NCBI RefSeq assembly: GCF_019931755.1
Contig: NZ_CP082921.1
Location: 1 to 64,000, forward strand
Direction: 5' to 3'
DNA length: 64,000 bases
From: Sutcliffiella horikoshii
Lineage (GTDB): Bacteria > Bacillota > Bacilli > Bacillales > Bacillaceae_I
The first letter of the stretch is position 1; each line of letters starts with the position of its first letter. The notes beneath the pieces were generated by a model. The model was given only the letters and a program-made list of their open reading frames with translations, made no database searches and had not been told where the DNA came from. Shown one piece after another: positions 7,193 to 14,115 of the stretch. The position numbers and the translations under genes were made by a program.

Positions 7193-7498
7193 CTAAAACA
7201 AACTAAGCTGAACCAGCTGACTCTCTTCATTCACCTTAGTTTTGTCTAAAACAGGTGATTCATCCTCAACCGGTTTACTAGTGATAGATTCGGGTATATT
7301 AAGTGTTTCAACAATCTTATCACTGCTTTTTTTCTGTTGGTTACGTTGGTAGCAAGTACAATACTCTTTTGCTTCTGGATCTTGCTCTTCCCAATAACAA
7401 TCGCTTTTTCCCATGTTGCATTCAGTGAAATGACCGCAACATGAAAACCCCTTCGCAAACCCAAGTTTAGTAAATCCTGTTCTTTCTTTTGCTCCCAT
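7193..7498 (-). CDS. Cys-rich small protein ending in a clamp-like motif
   Basis: 101 residues from ATG 7498 (site GGAGGAGAGG, 5 bases). The N-terminal half has at least seven cysteines (FSCCGHFTEC, SDCYWEEQ, EYCTCYQ), which could hold a metal or an Fe-S cluster. The C-terminal half is a polar linker ending exactly in QLSLF, the consensus bacterial sliding-clamp binding peptide. It follows the PAPS-reductase-like gene by 17 bases and is very probably in its operon. A cofactor or adaptor for that enzyme is an inference. Confidence 0.7.
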   Translation of the reverse strand: MGAKERTGFTKLGFAKGFSCCGHFTECNMGKSDCYWEEQDPEAKEYCTCYQRNQQKKSSDKIVETLNIPESITSKPVEDESPVLDKTKVNEESQLVQLSLF

Positions 7499-7515
7499 TC
7501 TTTCCTCTCCTCCCA

Positions 7516-8421
7516 TCACCATTTACAAGGTAAGTCAAAATCTAATGCAAGTTGATTCTGGCTTTTATCTCGGTTGATAAACTCCTTAAGTGGTACAGAC
7601 TTCCCTTTAACAAATTTCATAGTGTGACCTAACCTTTTCTCCATCTCCACTAATTCCTCAAATTCACTAGGAAAAGCCTTTGCGATATTGTTCATTTCTG
7701 TTGGAGAAAGGAAGATGCAGAACTTGCAGGAACAACGGCTTACATTGTATTTGGTATAACATGGGTGTGGTTCTATATCAGCAAGCTTCATTAGCTTCCA
7801 AACCTCATCAGTGCTGAGATGGTGAATCGGACGGTACCAATCTACAAATCTCTTTTTGGTTGGAGCGTTAGCAGCTTTATAAACCTTAAAATTCTGTGTT
7901 GCTAATATCTTTGCTCGCCTACTAGACTCATTTGACCTCTCCCCTGATAAGCAAAGGTAATTTCCTGGTCCAAGAGAGCGTACCCACTTAGCATAAGTGT
8001 CTCTTTTTTGATAGCTACTGCAGTATAAAGTTGATGGAGACGGCCATTTTCCTCTCTCTTCAATCCTTTGTTTCAACCCCGTATCACTTGCTATAATTGT
8101 TAGTTTAACTCCTAGTTTTTTACTACAATACTCTAAATAATGGTCAGTTTCCTCATAGTCAAAATATGCAGGTTGATTTGGATGACCATCGACGCGAAAA
8201 TGGATGAGCTTTAATCTGTTTGCAGGAACTTTGTATCCATAGATTAAGAGAAGCACCAATGCAATAGAATCTTTACCACCACTCATGCAGCAATGAATAT
8301 GGTTGTATTGTTCAAAATCCGGCATTTCTCTTGGTAAAGGTATAGCCAATTCCTCTGCGTACTTAATTAGATTTGTTGTCATATTTGATGCCCAACTAGC
8401 TATGAAAGTTTCCTCCTTCAT
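7516..8421 (-). CDS. PAPS-reductase-like (DndC-like) ATP pyrophosphatase
   Basis: 301 residues. The PP-loop SGGKDS (about 47-52) and following Rossmann-like segments place it in the phosphoadenosine phosphosulfate reductase superfamily. A cysteine cluster SRCSCKFCIF (about 227-236) recalls Fe-S containing members such as DndC. It is shorter than DndC, and no other dnd genes are visible, so I do not call it DndC. Phage and plasmid members of this family are mostly uncharacterised; base or sulfur modification is the general expectation. The C-terminus NQLALDFDL resembles a clamp-binding peptide. An AAGGG/CCCTT hairpin at 8429-8447 covers the AGGGAGGA upstream of the start. Confidence 0.75.
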   Translation of the reverse strand: MKEETFIASWASNMTTNLIKYAEELAIPLPREMPDFEQYNHIHCCMSGGKDSIALVLLLIYGYKVPANRLKLIHFRVDGHPNQPAYFDYEETDHYLEYCSKKLGVKLTIIASDTGLKQRIEERGKWPSPSTLYCSSYQKRDTYAKWVRSLGPGNYLCLSGERSNESSRRAKILATQNFKVYKAANAPTKKRFVDWYRPIHHLSTDEVWKLMKLADIEPHPCYTKYNVSRCSCKFCIFLSPTEMNNIAKAFPSEFEELVEMEKRLGHTMKFVKGKSVPLKEFINRDKSQNQLALDFDLPCKW

Positions 8422-8470
8422 TCACTAAAGGGCTGTCCTCCCTTACAATAGTTTAATATTCTAAAGTCAA

Positions 8471-8872
8471 TCATTTCCTTAATGCATGTTCACCTCTTGA
8501 ATAGACTACAGACCCCTCAAAATGAGCTTCAACAAGATGGTAAACAGGTTTGTTAACCATAAGGTCCACAAACTGTTCTGTCTTGTAAGGATCATAGTAA
8601 ATAACTCGATTGAATTCTTCTTTTTTATCCTGGTCAGCACTAATGAATGTACCTTTAATCCAGGCATGAACTCGTTTTCTCCGCTCTAAAAGAGTTTTAT
8701 CTCTCCCAGATTTACTAACAGTACATGTACAATCTTTCAGCTGTACAGTCCTAGCATGAGCAAGTACTTTTTGTGTCTTTGAGCACCTGATAGAAAAGTT
8801 GCCAGTATTAAGATTGCGATAAACATGGACAACGTCTCCTGTATTTACTTCTCTCCCCTTGAAAAATTCCAT
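8471..8872 (-). CDS. Hypothetical plasmid protein
   Basis: 133 residues from ATG 8872 (site GAAGGAG); an upstream in-frame start at 8893 has no site. Sequence MEFFKGREVNTGDVVHVYRN... suggests a beta-rich domain, followed by 'CTCTVSKSGRDKTLLERRKRVHAW'. Family not recognised. First gene of the operon with the PAPS-reductase-like and Cys-rich genes, 50 bases apart. Preceded by class I leader copy 2; a weak second promoter (-10 TATAAT near 8940-8950, leftward) may lie between. Confidence 0.6.
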   Translation of the reverse strand: MEFFKGREVNTGDVVHVYRNLNTGNFSIRCSKTQKVLAHARTVQLKDCTCTVSKSGRDKTLLERRKRVHAWIKGTFISADQDKKEEFNRVIYYDPYKTEQFVDLMVNKPVYHLVEAHFEGSVVYSRGEHALRK

Positions 8873-9002
8873 TATTATTCTCCTTCTTCCCATAAATAAA
8901 ACCGCTCCATCGTCTGATGAATACGGTTAACATAGGGATTTATTATAATCTTACCTATTTGTTCCTAAAGCAGAAAAAACAGTAGATACGCCATTTTTTG
9001 AA

Positions 9003-9164
9003 CACAAAAAAGGCCTTTGGACTGATAGGGCAGAAACAATCTGCTTAATCAGATCCAAAGACCTTGTTTATGATATGGGATAGCTGCTGGCTAAAAAGCC
9101 GCTTTTATTAGAAAAAGGTAAAATTTATTAATTTAATAATAGCAATTAAGACATGTAATATCAA
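9003..9164 (-). ncRNA. Structured leader, class I copy 2, with promoter
   Basis: Leftward promoter TTGATA (9159-9164), 17-base spacer, TATTAT (9136-9141) with TGC extension. Then hairpin AGC-GGCT-TTTT-AGCC-AGCAGC (9083-9103), a linker, and terminator AAGGTCTTTGGA ... TCCAAAGGCCTT with inner GCAGA/TCTGC hairpin (9011-9065), T6GTGTTC. The best-preserved complete example of the five-copy family. Confidence 0.7.
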
Positions 9165-9183
9165 TAGTTTCAGGTAAGTAAAA

Positions 9184-9224
9184 AAGAAGCAGCACTACTT
9201 TTACGAAAGTTTTTCTGCTCCTTT
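9184..9224 (-). terminator. Terminator of gene 9201
   Basis: On the - strand GGAGCAG ... CTGCTTC with inner ACTTT/AAAGT, followed by T6. It includes the end of the coding region. Confidence 0.6.
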
Positions 9225-9389
9225 ATCCTCAATTTTAGGCATTTTTAATTCCGCCTTATCTAAAAGCTCATGCATCTGATTGGCGTAATAACGCACTTCG
9301 TTTTTAGTTAGAGCGTTAATTAATTCTTCTCTTAATTCATGATACTTTTTCTTGTCTTCCTCGGTCATATAGGACCATAATTTACTCAT
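9201..9389 (-). CDS. Small helical protein, paralogue of 9487-9693
   Basis: 62 residues from ATG 9389 (site GAGGTGAG): MSKLWSYMTEEDKKKYHELR... It aligns with the next gene (9487-9693) through T-EE/QE, EL..ELINA, NEV...ANQMH.LLD.AE. Predicted all-helical. Function unknown; two such neighbours point to tandem duplication. A longer in-frame start at 9425 lacks a site. Confidence 0.65.
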   Translation of the reverse strand: MSKLWSYMTEEDKKKYHELREELINALTKNEVRYYANQMHELLDKAELKMPKIEDKGAEKLS

Positions 9390-9486
9390 TATCTCACCTC
9401 TTAGAAATAGTATTATTCCTATCAATGAGTATTCAATAGGTATATTTATTATTACATATTTTAACTATAAAAAAAACAACAAAAGG

Positions 9487-9693
9487 CTAAGCCCTTTGCT
9501 GCTTCTTTATGATTTGTCTCCCGGTAAACTTTATAGGTGCAGTTTTAATAGTTGCTACCCTACGTTCGGCTCTATTTAAAATGCTGTGTATTTCATTAGC
9601 AATTGCTTTAACTTCTCTCTGAGAATTAGAATTAATTAGTTCTATTTTTAGTTCATTAATAAGCTGCTTCTCCTGTTTCGTTAAACCAAACAT
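9487..9693 (-). CDS. Small helical protein, paralogue of 9201-9389
   Basis: 68 residues, MFGLTKQEKQLINELKIELI... with 'EVKAIANEIHSILNRAERR'; good site AGGAGG 8 bases upstream. Same helical pattern as its neighbour, plus a basic C-terminal tail (IKFTGRQIIKKQQRA). Its end forms part of a hairpin followed by T8 (near 9470-9500), which separates it from the 9389 gene. Function unknown. Confidence 0.65.
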   Translation of the reverse strand: MFGLTKQEKQLINELKIELINSNSQREVKAIANEIHSILNRAERRVATIKTAPIKFTGRQIIKKQQRA

Positions 9694-9746
9694 ACATTAT
9701 TCCTCCTAGTATGTAGTACTTCCCATAAAGGGGAATGAGCTGATAA

Positions 9747-10079
9747 TTATTGACCTAAGCGATCATTTAATTTGTTCAGCTCATCTGTTTTCGTTCTCTC
9801 AGTACTTAATTCTCTGTACAATAATACATTCTCTGCAGCCATACCAGCCATCACAGCTATTCCAAGTAACTCGCGAATATCACTTGGGTTAAACAAATAA
9901 TGGGTAGCAAAAACTGCCGCCAATGCACTAATTAGAATATCTGCAAAAAATCCTAATTGAATACTTTTTGGGCGCTTAATTTTTCTTGGGAAGATCAAAC
10001 TTTTATCGTGTCTAATTAAATGTGCAACTAAACCCGTAACCCCACCTGCTAAAATAGCAATTAGTACTGTTTGTAACAT
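9747..10079 (-). CDS. DUF4257 family membrane protein
   Basis: About 110 residues from ATG 10079 (site AAGGGAGTGAGAG). MLQTVLIAILAGGVTGLVAHL... and a second hydrophobic segment 'LGFFADILISALAAVFATHY' match DUF4257, a Bacillus family of two- or three-helix membrane proteins of unknown function. The C-terminus adds a polar coiled-coil-like tail (ELSTERTKTDELNKLNDRL). The start codon lies 25 bases after the T-run of class I leader copy 3, so its mRNA must read through that terminator. In-frame codons up to 10139 overlap the hairpin and are rejected. Confidence 0.75.
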   Translation of the reverse strand: MLQTVLIAILAGGVTGLVAHLIRHDKSLIFPRKIKRPKSIQLGFFADILISALAAVFATHYLFNPSDIRELLGIAVMAGMAAENVLLYRELSTERTKTDELNKLNDRLGQ

Positions 10080-10103
10080 ACTCTCACTCCCTTTCAGTAA
10101 AAT

Positions 10104-10257
10104 AAAAAAGACCTCTGGGACGACGAATGAAAAATACACGCAAAGCGTGTATCTTTAAAACGACGACCCAAAGGTCACTAAGCCTAATAGATATACCGCG
10201 AACCATAAAGGTTGCAAAAAAAGAAAAAAGAAAAAATGTTATGTAACTATTATATCA
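10104..10257 (-). ncRNA. Structured leader, class I copy 3
   Basis: Leftward extended -10 TGATATAAT (10249-10257), pyrimidine-rich stretch, hairpin GC-AACC-TTTAT-GGTT-CGCGG (10196-10215), linker, terminator GTGACCTTTGGG ... CCCAGAGGTC with CGTCGT/CGTCGT and ATACACG/CGTGTAT inner stems (10110-10176), T6. Only 25 bases separate it from the DUF4257 start, the clearest case for a cis-acting attenuator. Confidence 0.68.
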
Positions 10258-10331
10258 AGTATTTTATCAGGTTGCTATTACAGTTTTGTTAGATATTTTA
10301 CTTGAAGTACAAGGAATACGGTAAGAATCAC

Positions 10332-11570
10332 CTATTTACTCTGCATATTCTTAATCAACTGTGACAATGTACCGTCTGGCACTGTTGGCCCAGAATCACC
10401 TTTTAACAGCCCTGTGTCTGCTCTACTAAATAAAGACTGTAAAATAATAGTACGATCAGCTTCCGATACCCCTTTCTCTTGGATAAGAGAAAGATATACA
10501 TAAGTTAGTTGGAACCTTTCTTTTGCATCCCTTGATAGATGATATGCGCTTGTAGAAAGCAACACAAATAATCGAATTAAGTAGATGGCTATGGAAGATA
10601 CCACCGCAAAAATAACCATTGCTTTAATCGAATTTAATGTATATGTACCGTTAGGAAACAGAATTGACGGAGTAAAATATAACATAAATATGACCACAAT
10701 AGAAAAAATAAAAGATATACCAAGCGCCCACTTCCTCCAACGGTCTCCTCGGTTGTTATAAAAGTTATGTAAGTCATTCCAATATGTTGCAGGACCTTCT
10801 AATCTTAATTTCTCTCGATAAAGTTGCTCCATTTGTTCTAACTCTTTATTTTTATCTGCAACTAGTTTGTTTAATTCTTCTTGTTTTTTTTGAAAAAAAT
10901 CTTCTGAAGTGACTACCAACTCATCTTTCCAAGAATTCAGCTCCATCTTTAAAGTTGAGAATAATTCTTCGACTTCGTTCTGTTTATCTTTATAAGCTCC
11001 ATAAAGTTCATCACGGTCATTAGAAAAGGTTTCTTTTAGTTGCAATAGCGCTTGTTTAGGGGCATGAAGTTTTCTTTTTAATGCATTATTTTGTTCCTCG
11101 TAGATAAAACTTTGAAGCACCCCATTAAAATATTCTTTGCTGTTTAAATTTTTGTGGCCATTTCTTATTAAGAAATAATCAATAACCGCTTCTGCTTGAT
11201 CAGGACTAATATGATATCGCTCTATTATAAAATTAGCTAAATCTGTTTCTTTGTAAATATTGTACCAATTCCTCTGGAGTGATAAATTAATTGCTGAATT
11301 AAGGGAGATTGTCGCATTATGATGATTATTATTCTGTGAATTAATAGCAGTATCAAGATGCTTTTTCACTCCTGTGAAATGGGAGTGGATCTTTTGACAA
11401 TTGGCTCCCGTTTTCAATTCACTCCAAAAATCCACCTGTTCGCTTATAAATTGATAAAAATATTGAAAGTCTCCTTTAAAATCTTTTTTGATATCTTCTG
11501 GATAGAGTGTCAAGATTACGTTTTTACTTTTAAATTGTTCTAATAATGTTCCTTCAAGTGTAGCAGTCAT
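10332..11570 (-). CDS. Coiled-coil protein with two C-terminal TM helices
   Basis: 412 residues. N-terminal globular part (1-170), long coiled coil (about 190-255: 'LVADKNKELEQMEQLYREKL'), then two membrane helices (about 290-312 and 325-350), and a C-terminal cytosolic part including 'RFQLTYVYLSLIQEKGV'. I think this is a DUF6161-like membrane protein, but that is from memory of the pattern. Such proteins occur in accessory regions and are of unknown role; membrane-linked defence or entry exclusion are possibilities only. Site AAAGGAGC; a likely promoter (TTGGTA, 16, TATAGT) lies just upstream, without an attenuator. Confidence 0.6.
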   Translation of the reverse strand: MTATLEGTLLEQFKSKNVILTLYPEDIKKDFKGDFQYFYQFISEQVDFWSELKTGANCQKIHSHFTGVKKHLDTAINSQNNNHHNATISLNSAINLSLQRNWYNIYKETDLANFIIERYHISPDQAEAVIDYFLIRNGHKNLNSKEYFNGVLQSFIYEEQNNALKRKLHAPKQALLQLKETFSNDRDELYGAYKDKQNEVEELFSTLKMELNSWKDELVVTSEDFFQKKQEELNKLVADKNKELEQMEQLYREKLRLEGPATYWNDLHNFYNNRGDRWRKWALGISFIFSIVVIFMLYFTPSILFPNGTYTLNSIKAMVIFAVVSSIAIYLIRLFVLLSTSAYHLSRDAKERFQLTYVYLSLIQEKGVSEADRTIILQSLFSRADTGLLKGDSGPTVPDGTLSQLIKNMQSK

Positions 11571-11745
11571 ATAGATTGCTCCTTTAAGTTTTATTTAATC
11601 AGTCAATATTAAGGAATTACTATACTTCTATGGTAACAAATACCAAGTGAACAAGGAAATACATTTTTATATAAAGTTAGGTGCAAAGCTTAGTGAGAAA
11701 ATAAAAGCTCTATAAAAAGAGGCCAAAAGTAAAAGGAAATCTAAA

Positions 11746-11770
11746 AAAACGTCCTAATTCTGGACGTTTT
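11746..11770 (-). terminator. Terminator of the 12386-11769 operon
   Basis: AAAACGTCC (11746-11754) and GGACGTTTT (11762-11770) with a 7-base loop and T7 on the - strand. Confidence 0.85.
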
Positions 11771-11918
11771 ATATTTCTTTCTTATTTATTATTTTTTTAA
11801 TTTCACTATTGAAAAATCCCCTATCTGTTCTGTTTTCTGCATTCATCATCGCTTCCTGCAGCCTAATTATTCTAGTTCTTTCTTCTGCGTTTAGCTTATG
11901 ATATATATAATTACTCAT
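11769..11918 (-). CDS. Small helical protein, third member of the paralogue set
   Basis: 49 residues from ATG 11918 (site AAGGAAAA): MSNYIYHKLNAEERTRIIRL... with 'MMNAENRTDRGFFNSEIKKI'. The layout (L-T/N-x-EE ... L...ELINA ... N-E-I..I) recalls the 9201 and 9487 proteins, but identity is lower. Its ATG overlaps the stop of the lipoprotein gene, so the two are coupled. Function unknown. Confidence 0.6.
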   Translation of the reverse strand: MSNYIYHKLNAEERTRIIRLQEAMMNAENRTDRGFFNSEIKKIINKKEI

Positions 11919-12078
11919 TCGTTTTTCCTTCCATACCAAAGTCAGGTCCAGGTGCAATCATTTTAGCACCAGGATAGCTGAATATACCATCGCCTGTTTT
12001 AATAATATTGTTCTCTTTCGGCCCGCAGCCTGCTGTTAATAAAGTAGCTATTAAAATAATGAATAATAACCTTTTCAT
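11911..12078 (-). CDS. 55-residue lipoprotein
   Basis: MKRLLFIILIATLLTAGCGP: basic N-terminus, hydrophobic core and lipobox LTAGC (Cys 18), then about 37 mature residues including 'GDGIFSYPGAKMIAPG'. It starts 2 bases after the stop of the upstream gene and overlaps the following gene at ATGAGTAA, so it is the middle gene of a tight three-gene operon. Small plasmid lipoproteins often act in surface or entry exclusion, or as lysis or immunity factors; there is no direct evidence for any of these here. Confidence 0.78.
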   Translation of the reverse strand: MKRLLFIILIATLLTAGCGPKENNIIKTGDGIFSYPGAKMIAPGPDFGMEGKTNE

Positions 12079-12080
12079 TT

Positions 12081-12386
12081 TTACTCAACTCCCAAATCTA
12101 AGTTAATCTTAGATATTTTTGCGATGTATTCCAAGCAGTCTATAACAGGATATCTAACTAGTTTTTCATCCTGATTAAATGTAATACCCACTTCTTTCAG
12201 CCTTTCTATAAGGGCGGTTATCGATATTTGCTTTCTTGCCACCTGATTGAAATGATATAATACTACTTTTTTCCAAACTTTTTGAGAACCATTAATATAT
12301 CCCTCCCCTACATAGGTATGATTTATAATTCGCTCTATTTTTTCATTTTTTTTATCATTTTCCATCCGTTTTTCCAATGTTATCAA
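12081..12386 (-). CDS. Hypothetical protein, first gene of lipoprotein operon
   Basis: About 101 residues from TTG 12386 (site AAGGAGGG, 9 bases): ITLEKRMENDKKNEKIERII..., containing 'HTYVGEGYINGSQKVWKKVV'. Upstream in-frame codons overlap the attenuator hairpin and are rejected. Not recognised; probably soluble and helical. Directly downstream of an attenuator whose T-run touches the ribosome binding site. Confidence 0.6.
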   Translation of the reverse strand: MITLEKRMENDKKNEKIERIINHTYVGEGYINGSQKVWKKVVLYHFNQVARKQISITALIERLKEVGITFNQDEKLVRYPVIDCLEYIAKISKINLDLGVE

Positions 12387-12405
12387 TACCGGTTCCCTCC
12401 TTAAC

Positions 12406-12454
12406 GTAAAAAACGCCCAGCACAAAAACGAAACAAGTTCGAATGTACTGGGCG
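12406..12454 (-). terminator. Attenuator fused to the ribosome binding site
   Basis: On the - strand CGCCCAG/CTGGGCG encloses a loop with CGAA/TTCG pairing, followed by T6ACG and immediately AAGGAGGG. A leftward -10 (TGGTATAAT, near 12487-12495) lies just upstream, giving a very short leader that is almost all terminator. Confidence 0.75.
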
Positions 12455-12496
12455 ATTCCCATAGAAATATTTATTTATGAATATATTATACCATTA

Positions 12497-12775
12497 TTAA
12501 ACTAATAATGGATTTTTTTCATGTATTTTTGCTAACGCAGCGTCTAATATTGTTGCCTCAATTATAGGATGATACATACCTTTAATTGACTGGAATACAC
12601 TATTCTTCCCATGCTTTATACATAGATCCACTAAGCTCCAAGTAGAGCTTACTTTCTTTAGTGTTACTTTTGAAAGGTATTCTTCTCTTCCTTCATCTGC
12701 AATCAAGATACCTCTTATAACTAGAACATCAATAGAAGTTTTTTCTTCAGTTACTAACTCTGCATTAATAAACAT
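12497..12775 (-). CDS. Hypothetical protein
   Basis: 92 residues from ATG 12775 (AGGGGAG, 8 bases): MFINAELVTEEKTSIDVLVI... A beta-rich N-terminal half, then 'MYHPIIEATILDAALAKIHE'. No family recognised. Stands alone between the XRE gene and the lipoprotein operon; the end of the gene overlaps the promoter of the latter. Confidence 0.6.
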   Translation of the reverse strand: MFINAELVTEEKTSIDVLVIRGILIADEGREEYLSKVTLKKVSSTWSLVDLCIKHGKNSVFQSIKGMYHPIIEATILDAALAKIHEKNPLLV

Positions 12776-12844
12776 AATCACCGCTCCCCTGTCTTAGTAT
12801 TAATACAGGTTATGCAGCACAATATTGTTTTATTCAGGGTTATT

Positions 12845-13075
12845 TCACCAAAAGTCATTAGGATCAATATATCTATCATGTTTTTTTAGAACCTTGATAA
12901 TCATTTTTGCAGTTTGTATGGTAGGTACTCTCTCTTTATCGTTTGCAAGCTGGCTTATTAAGCCTTCACTAACTTTTGCACATTCTGCTAACCACACTTG
13001 TTTTATACCATGCTCTTCTAGGTATCTGCCAAAAGGAGTCTTTCTTTTTCTCTTTTTCGTCCTTACTCCTGTCAT
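12845..13075 (-). CDS. XRE-family helix-turn-helix regulator
   Basis: 76 residues, nearly all of which is one HTH_3 domain: 'FGRYLEEHGIKQVWLAECAK' then 'VSEGLISQLANDKERVPTIQTAKMI'. Very basic N-terminus (TKKRKRKTP). Site GGGAGGGTG. A Cro/CI-type repressor size. Upstream DNA has the palindrome TTTAAATATTTAAA (13151-13164) and the repeat GCGACATTTCGACA (13182-13195), which are candidate operators. Confidence 0.8.
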   Translation of the reverse strand: MTGVRTKKRKRKTPFGRYLEEHGIKQVWLAECAKVSEGLISQLANDKERVPTIQTAKMIIKVLKKHDRYIDPNDFW

Positions 13076-13400
13076 AATTCACCCTCCCAAAAGTCGAATT
13101 AATAAGAAGTATGGTCTATTTTATGTTTATTTAAACGTTTCTTTAAGCTCTTTAAATATTTAAAGAAATCTTTAATGAATGGCGACATTTCGACACTTAA
13201 TTTTCAGCTAGATTACAAGGTTTCGATTTGGTATCTATGATTCTATTACTCAATTAGACAAAATACATATAGGACTTTCGGCTTCATAATTTCGTGTTTT
13301 TCAGCATACCTTGCTATCACTTGGAAACAACAAGAAAAAGCCCCATTGTATCCAAGTGATAGCATGGGACTTTCCAATTTTTTTTAAAGATTATTTAATT
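13076..13400. other. Intergenic region with iteron-like inverted repeat
   Basis: Contains the XRE promoter region (candidate operators at 13151-13164 and 13182-13195) and a perfect 13-base inverted repeat GCTATCACTTGGA/TCCAAGTGATAGC (13313-13325, 13351-13363). The arms include TATCACTT, the iteron core. A leftward terminator stem AAAGTCCCAT/ATGGGGCTTT (13336-13374) overlaps the right arm and serves the Hfq-like gene. No gene seen. Confidence 0.6.
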
Positions 13401-13613
13401 TTAAAAATTCATATGTGTTAGCGGTATAATGGTCATGATTTGAGCCTTATAATACATTTGTTGATAGTTATTTACTTTTAGAATGATAGTGTACTCATCA
13501 AAATTGGTTAGTTGACCTTTTATTATTTTTCCACTCTTTAATGTAAGGGAAATGGGTATCTTTCTTTTACGAATTTCATTCAGAAAAGCGCTTTGAATGT
13601 CAATCTTTCTCAT
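13401..13613 (-). CDS. hfq: Hfq-like RNA chaperone (Sm-like)
   Basis: 70 residues from ATG 13613 (AGGAG, 8 bases). MRKIDIQSAFLNEIRKRKIP... aligns along its length with Bacillus Hfq: the N-terminal helix IQSAFLNEIRK, Sm1 strands 'LKSGKIIKGQLTNFDEYTII' (compare [21 protein letters not shown]) and Sm2 YKAQIMTIIP in place of YKHAIS.. . The Sm2 His is replaced, so RNA binding may differ from chromosomal Hfq. A plasmid copy is notable given the many structured leaders here; a link is inference. Confidence 0.78.
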   Translation of the reverse strand: MRKIDIQSAFLNEIRKRKIPISLTLKSGKIIKGQLTNFDEYTIILKVNNYQQMYYKAQIMTIIPLTHMNF

Positions 13614-13644
13614 ACTTGGGACTCCTAGCAACAAAATTTATTAC

Positions 13645-14103
13645 TTACTTTCTCACTCTTACTCTTAGCCCATTTATTGATAGTTCTCTACCTAAGGCCG
13701 TAGCATAATAATCTTCTCCATTATGTTCAATTGATGTATAAACCCAATATTCTTCATTATAAGAAGGATTAAAATATAATATTTCACATGGATATCCACT
13801 GGAGAATTCGAGTCCAGAAGGTAATTCGTAGCGATCTCGTATATTTTTTGTTAAGAGCCCTTCATCTATAACAGGCTTCTTAAGATACTCTAAACGATAA
13901 TATACATCCTCTAACTTATCAAACATGCTACGATATTCAGATTGGAGAAACTCTGAGTCTAAATCATTAGAATCAGATTCTATATTCTCTGCATCATCTC
14001 CTAATTTATAAAGTAGCTTTTGTATTCCTCCTTGCAAGATATTAAATTCTTTTGTTTCTTCTTCGAGCGTAATTTTCATGGAACTCTTATTGAAATAAGT
14101 CAT
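13645..14103 (-). CDS. Hypothetical acidic protein
   Basis: 152 residues from ATG 14103 (AAAGGGGA, 6 bases). MTYFNKSSMKITLEEETKEF..., an acidic middle (DDAENIESDSNDLDSEFL) and a beta-rich C-terminus with 'YPCEILYFNPSYNEEYWVYT'. Not recognised. In a leftward run with the 14394 and 15404 genes (gaps of 12 and 2 bases), so probably co-transcribed. Confidence 0.6.
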   Translation of the reverse strand: MTYFNKSSMKITLEEETKEFNILQGGIQKLLYKLGDDAENIESDSNDLDSEFLQSEYRSMFDKLEDVYYRLEYLKKPVIDEGLLTKNIRDRYELPSGLEFSSGYPCEILYFNPSYNEEYWVYTSIEHNGEDYYATALGRELSINGLRVRVRK

Positions 14104-14115
14104 AGTCAATCCCCT

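Noticed and set aside
7516..8421. Phosphorothioation gene dndC
   Set aside because: Shorter than DndC, no dndB, dndD or dndE neighbours; kept as PAPS-reductase-like.
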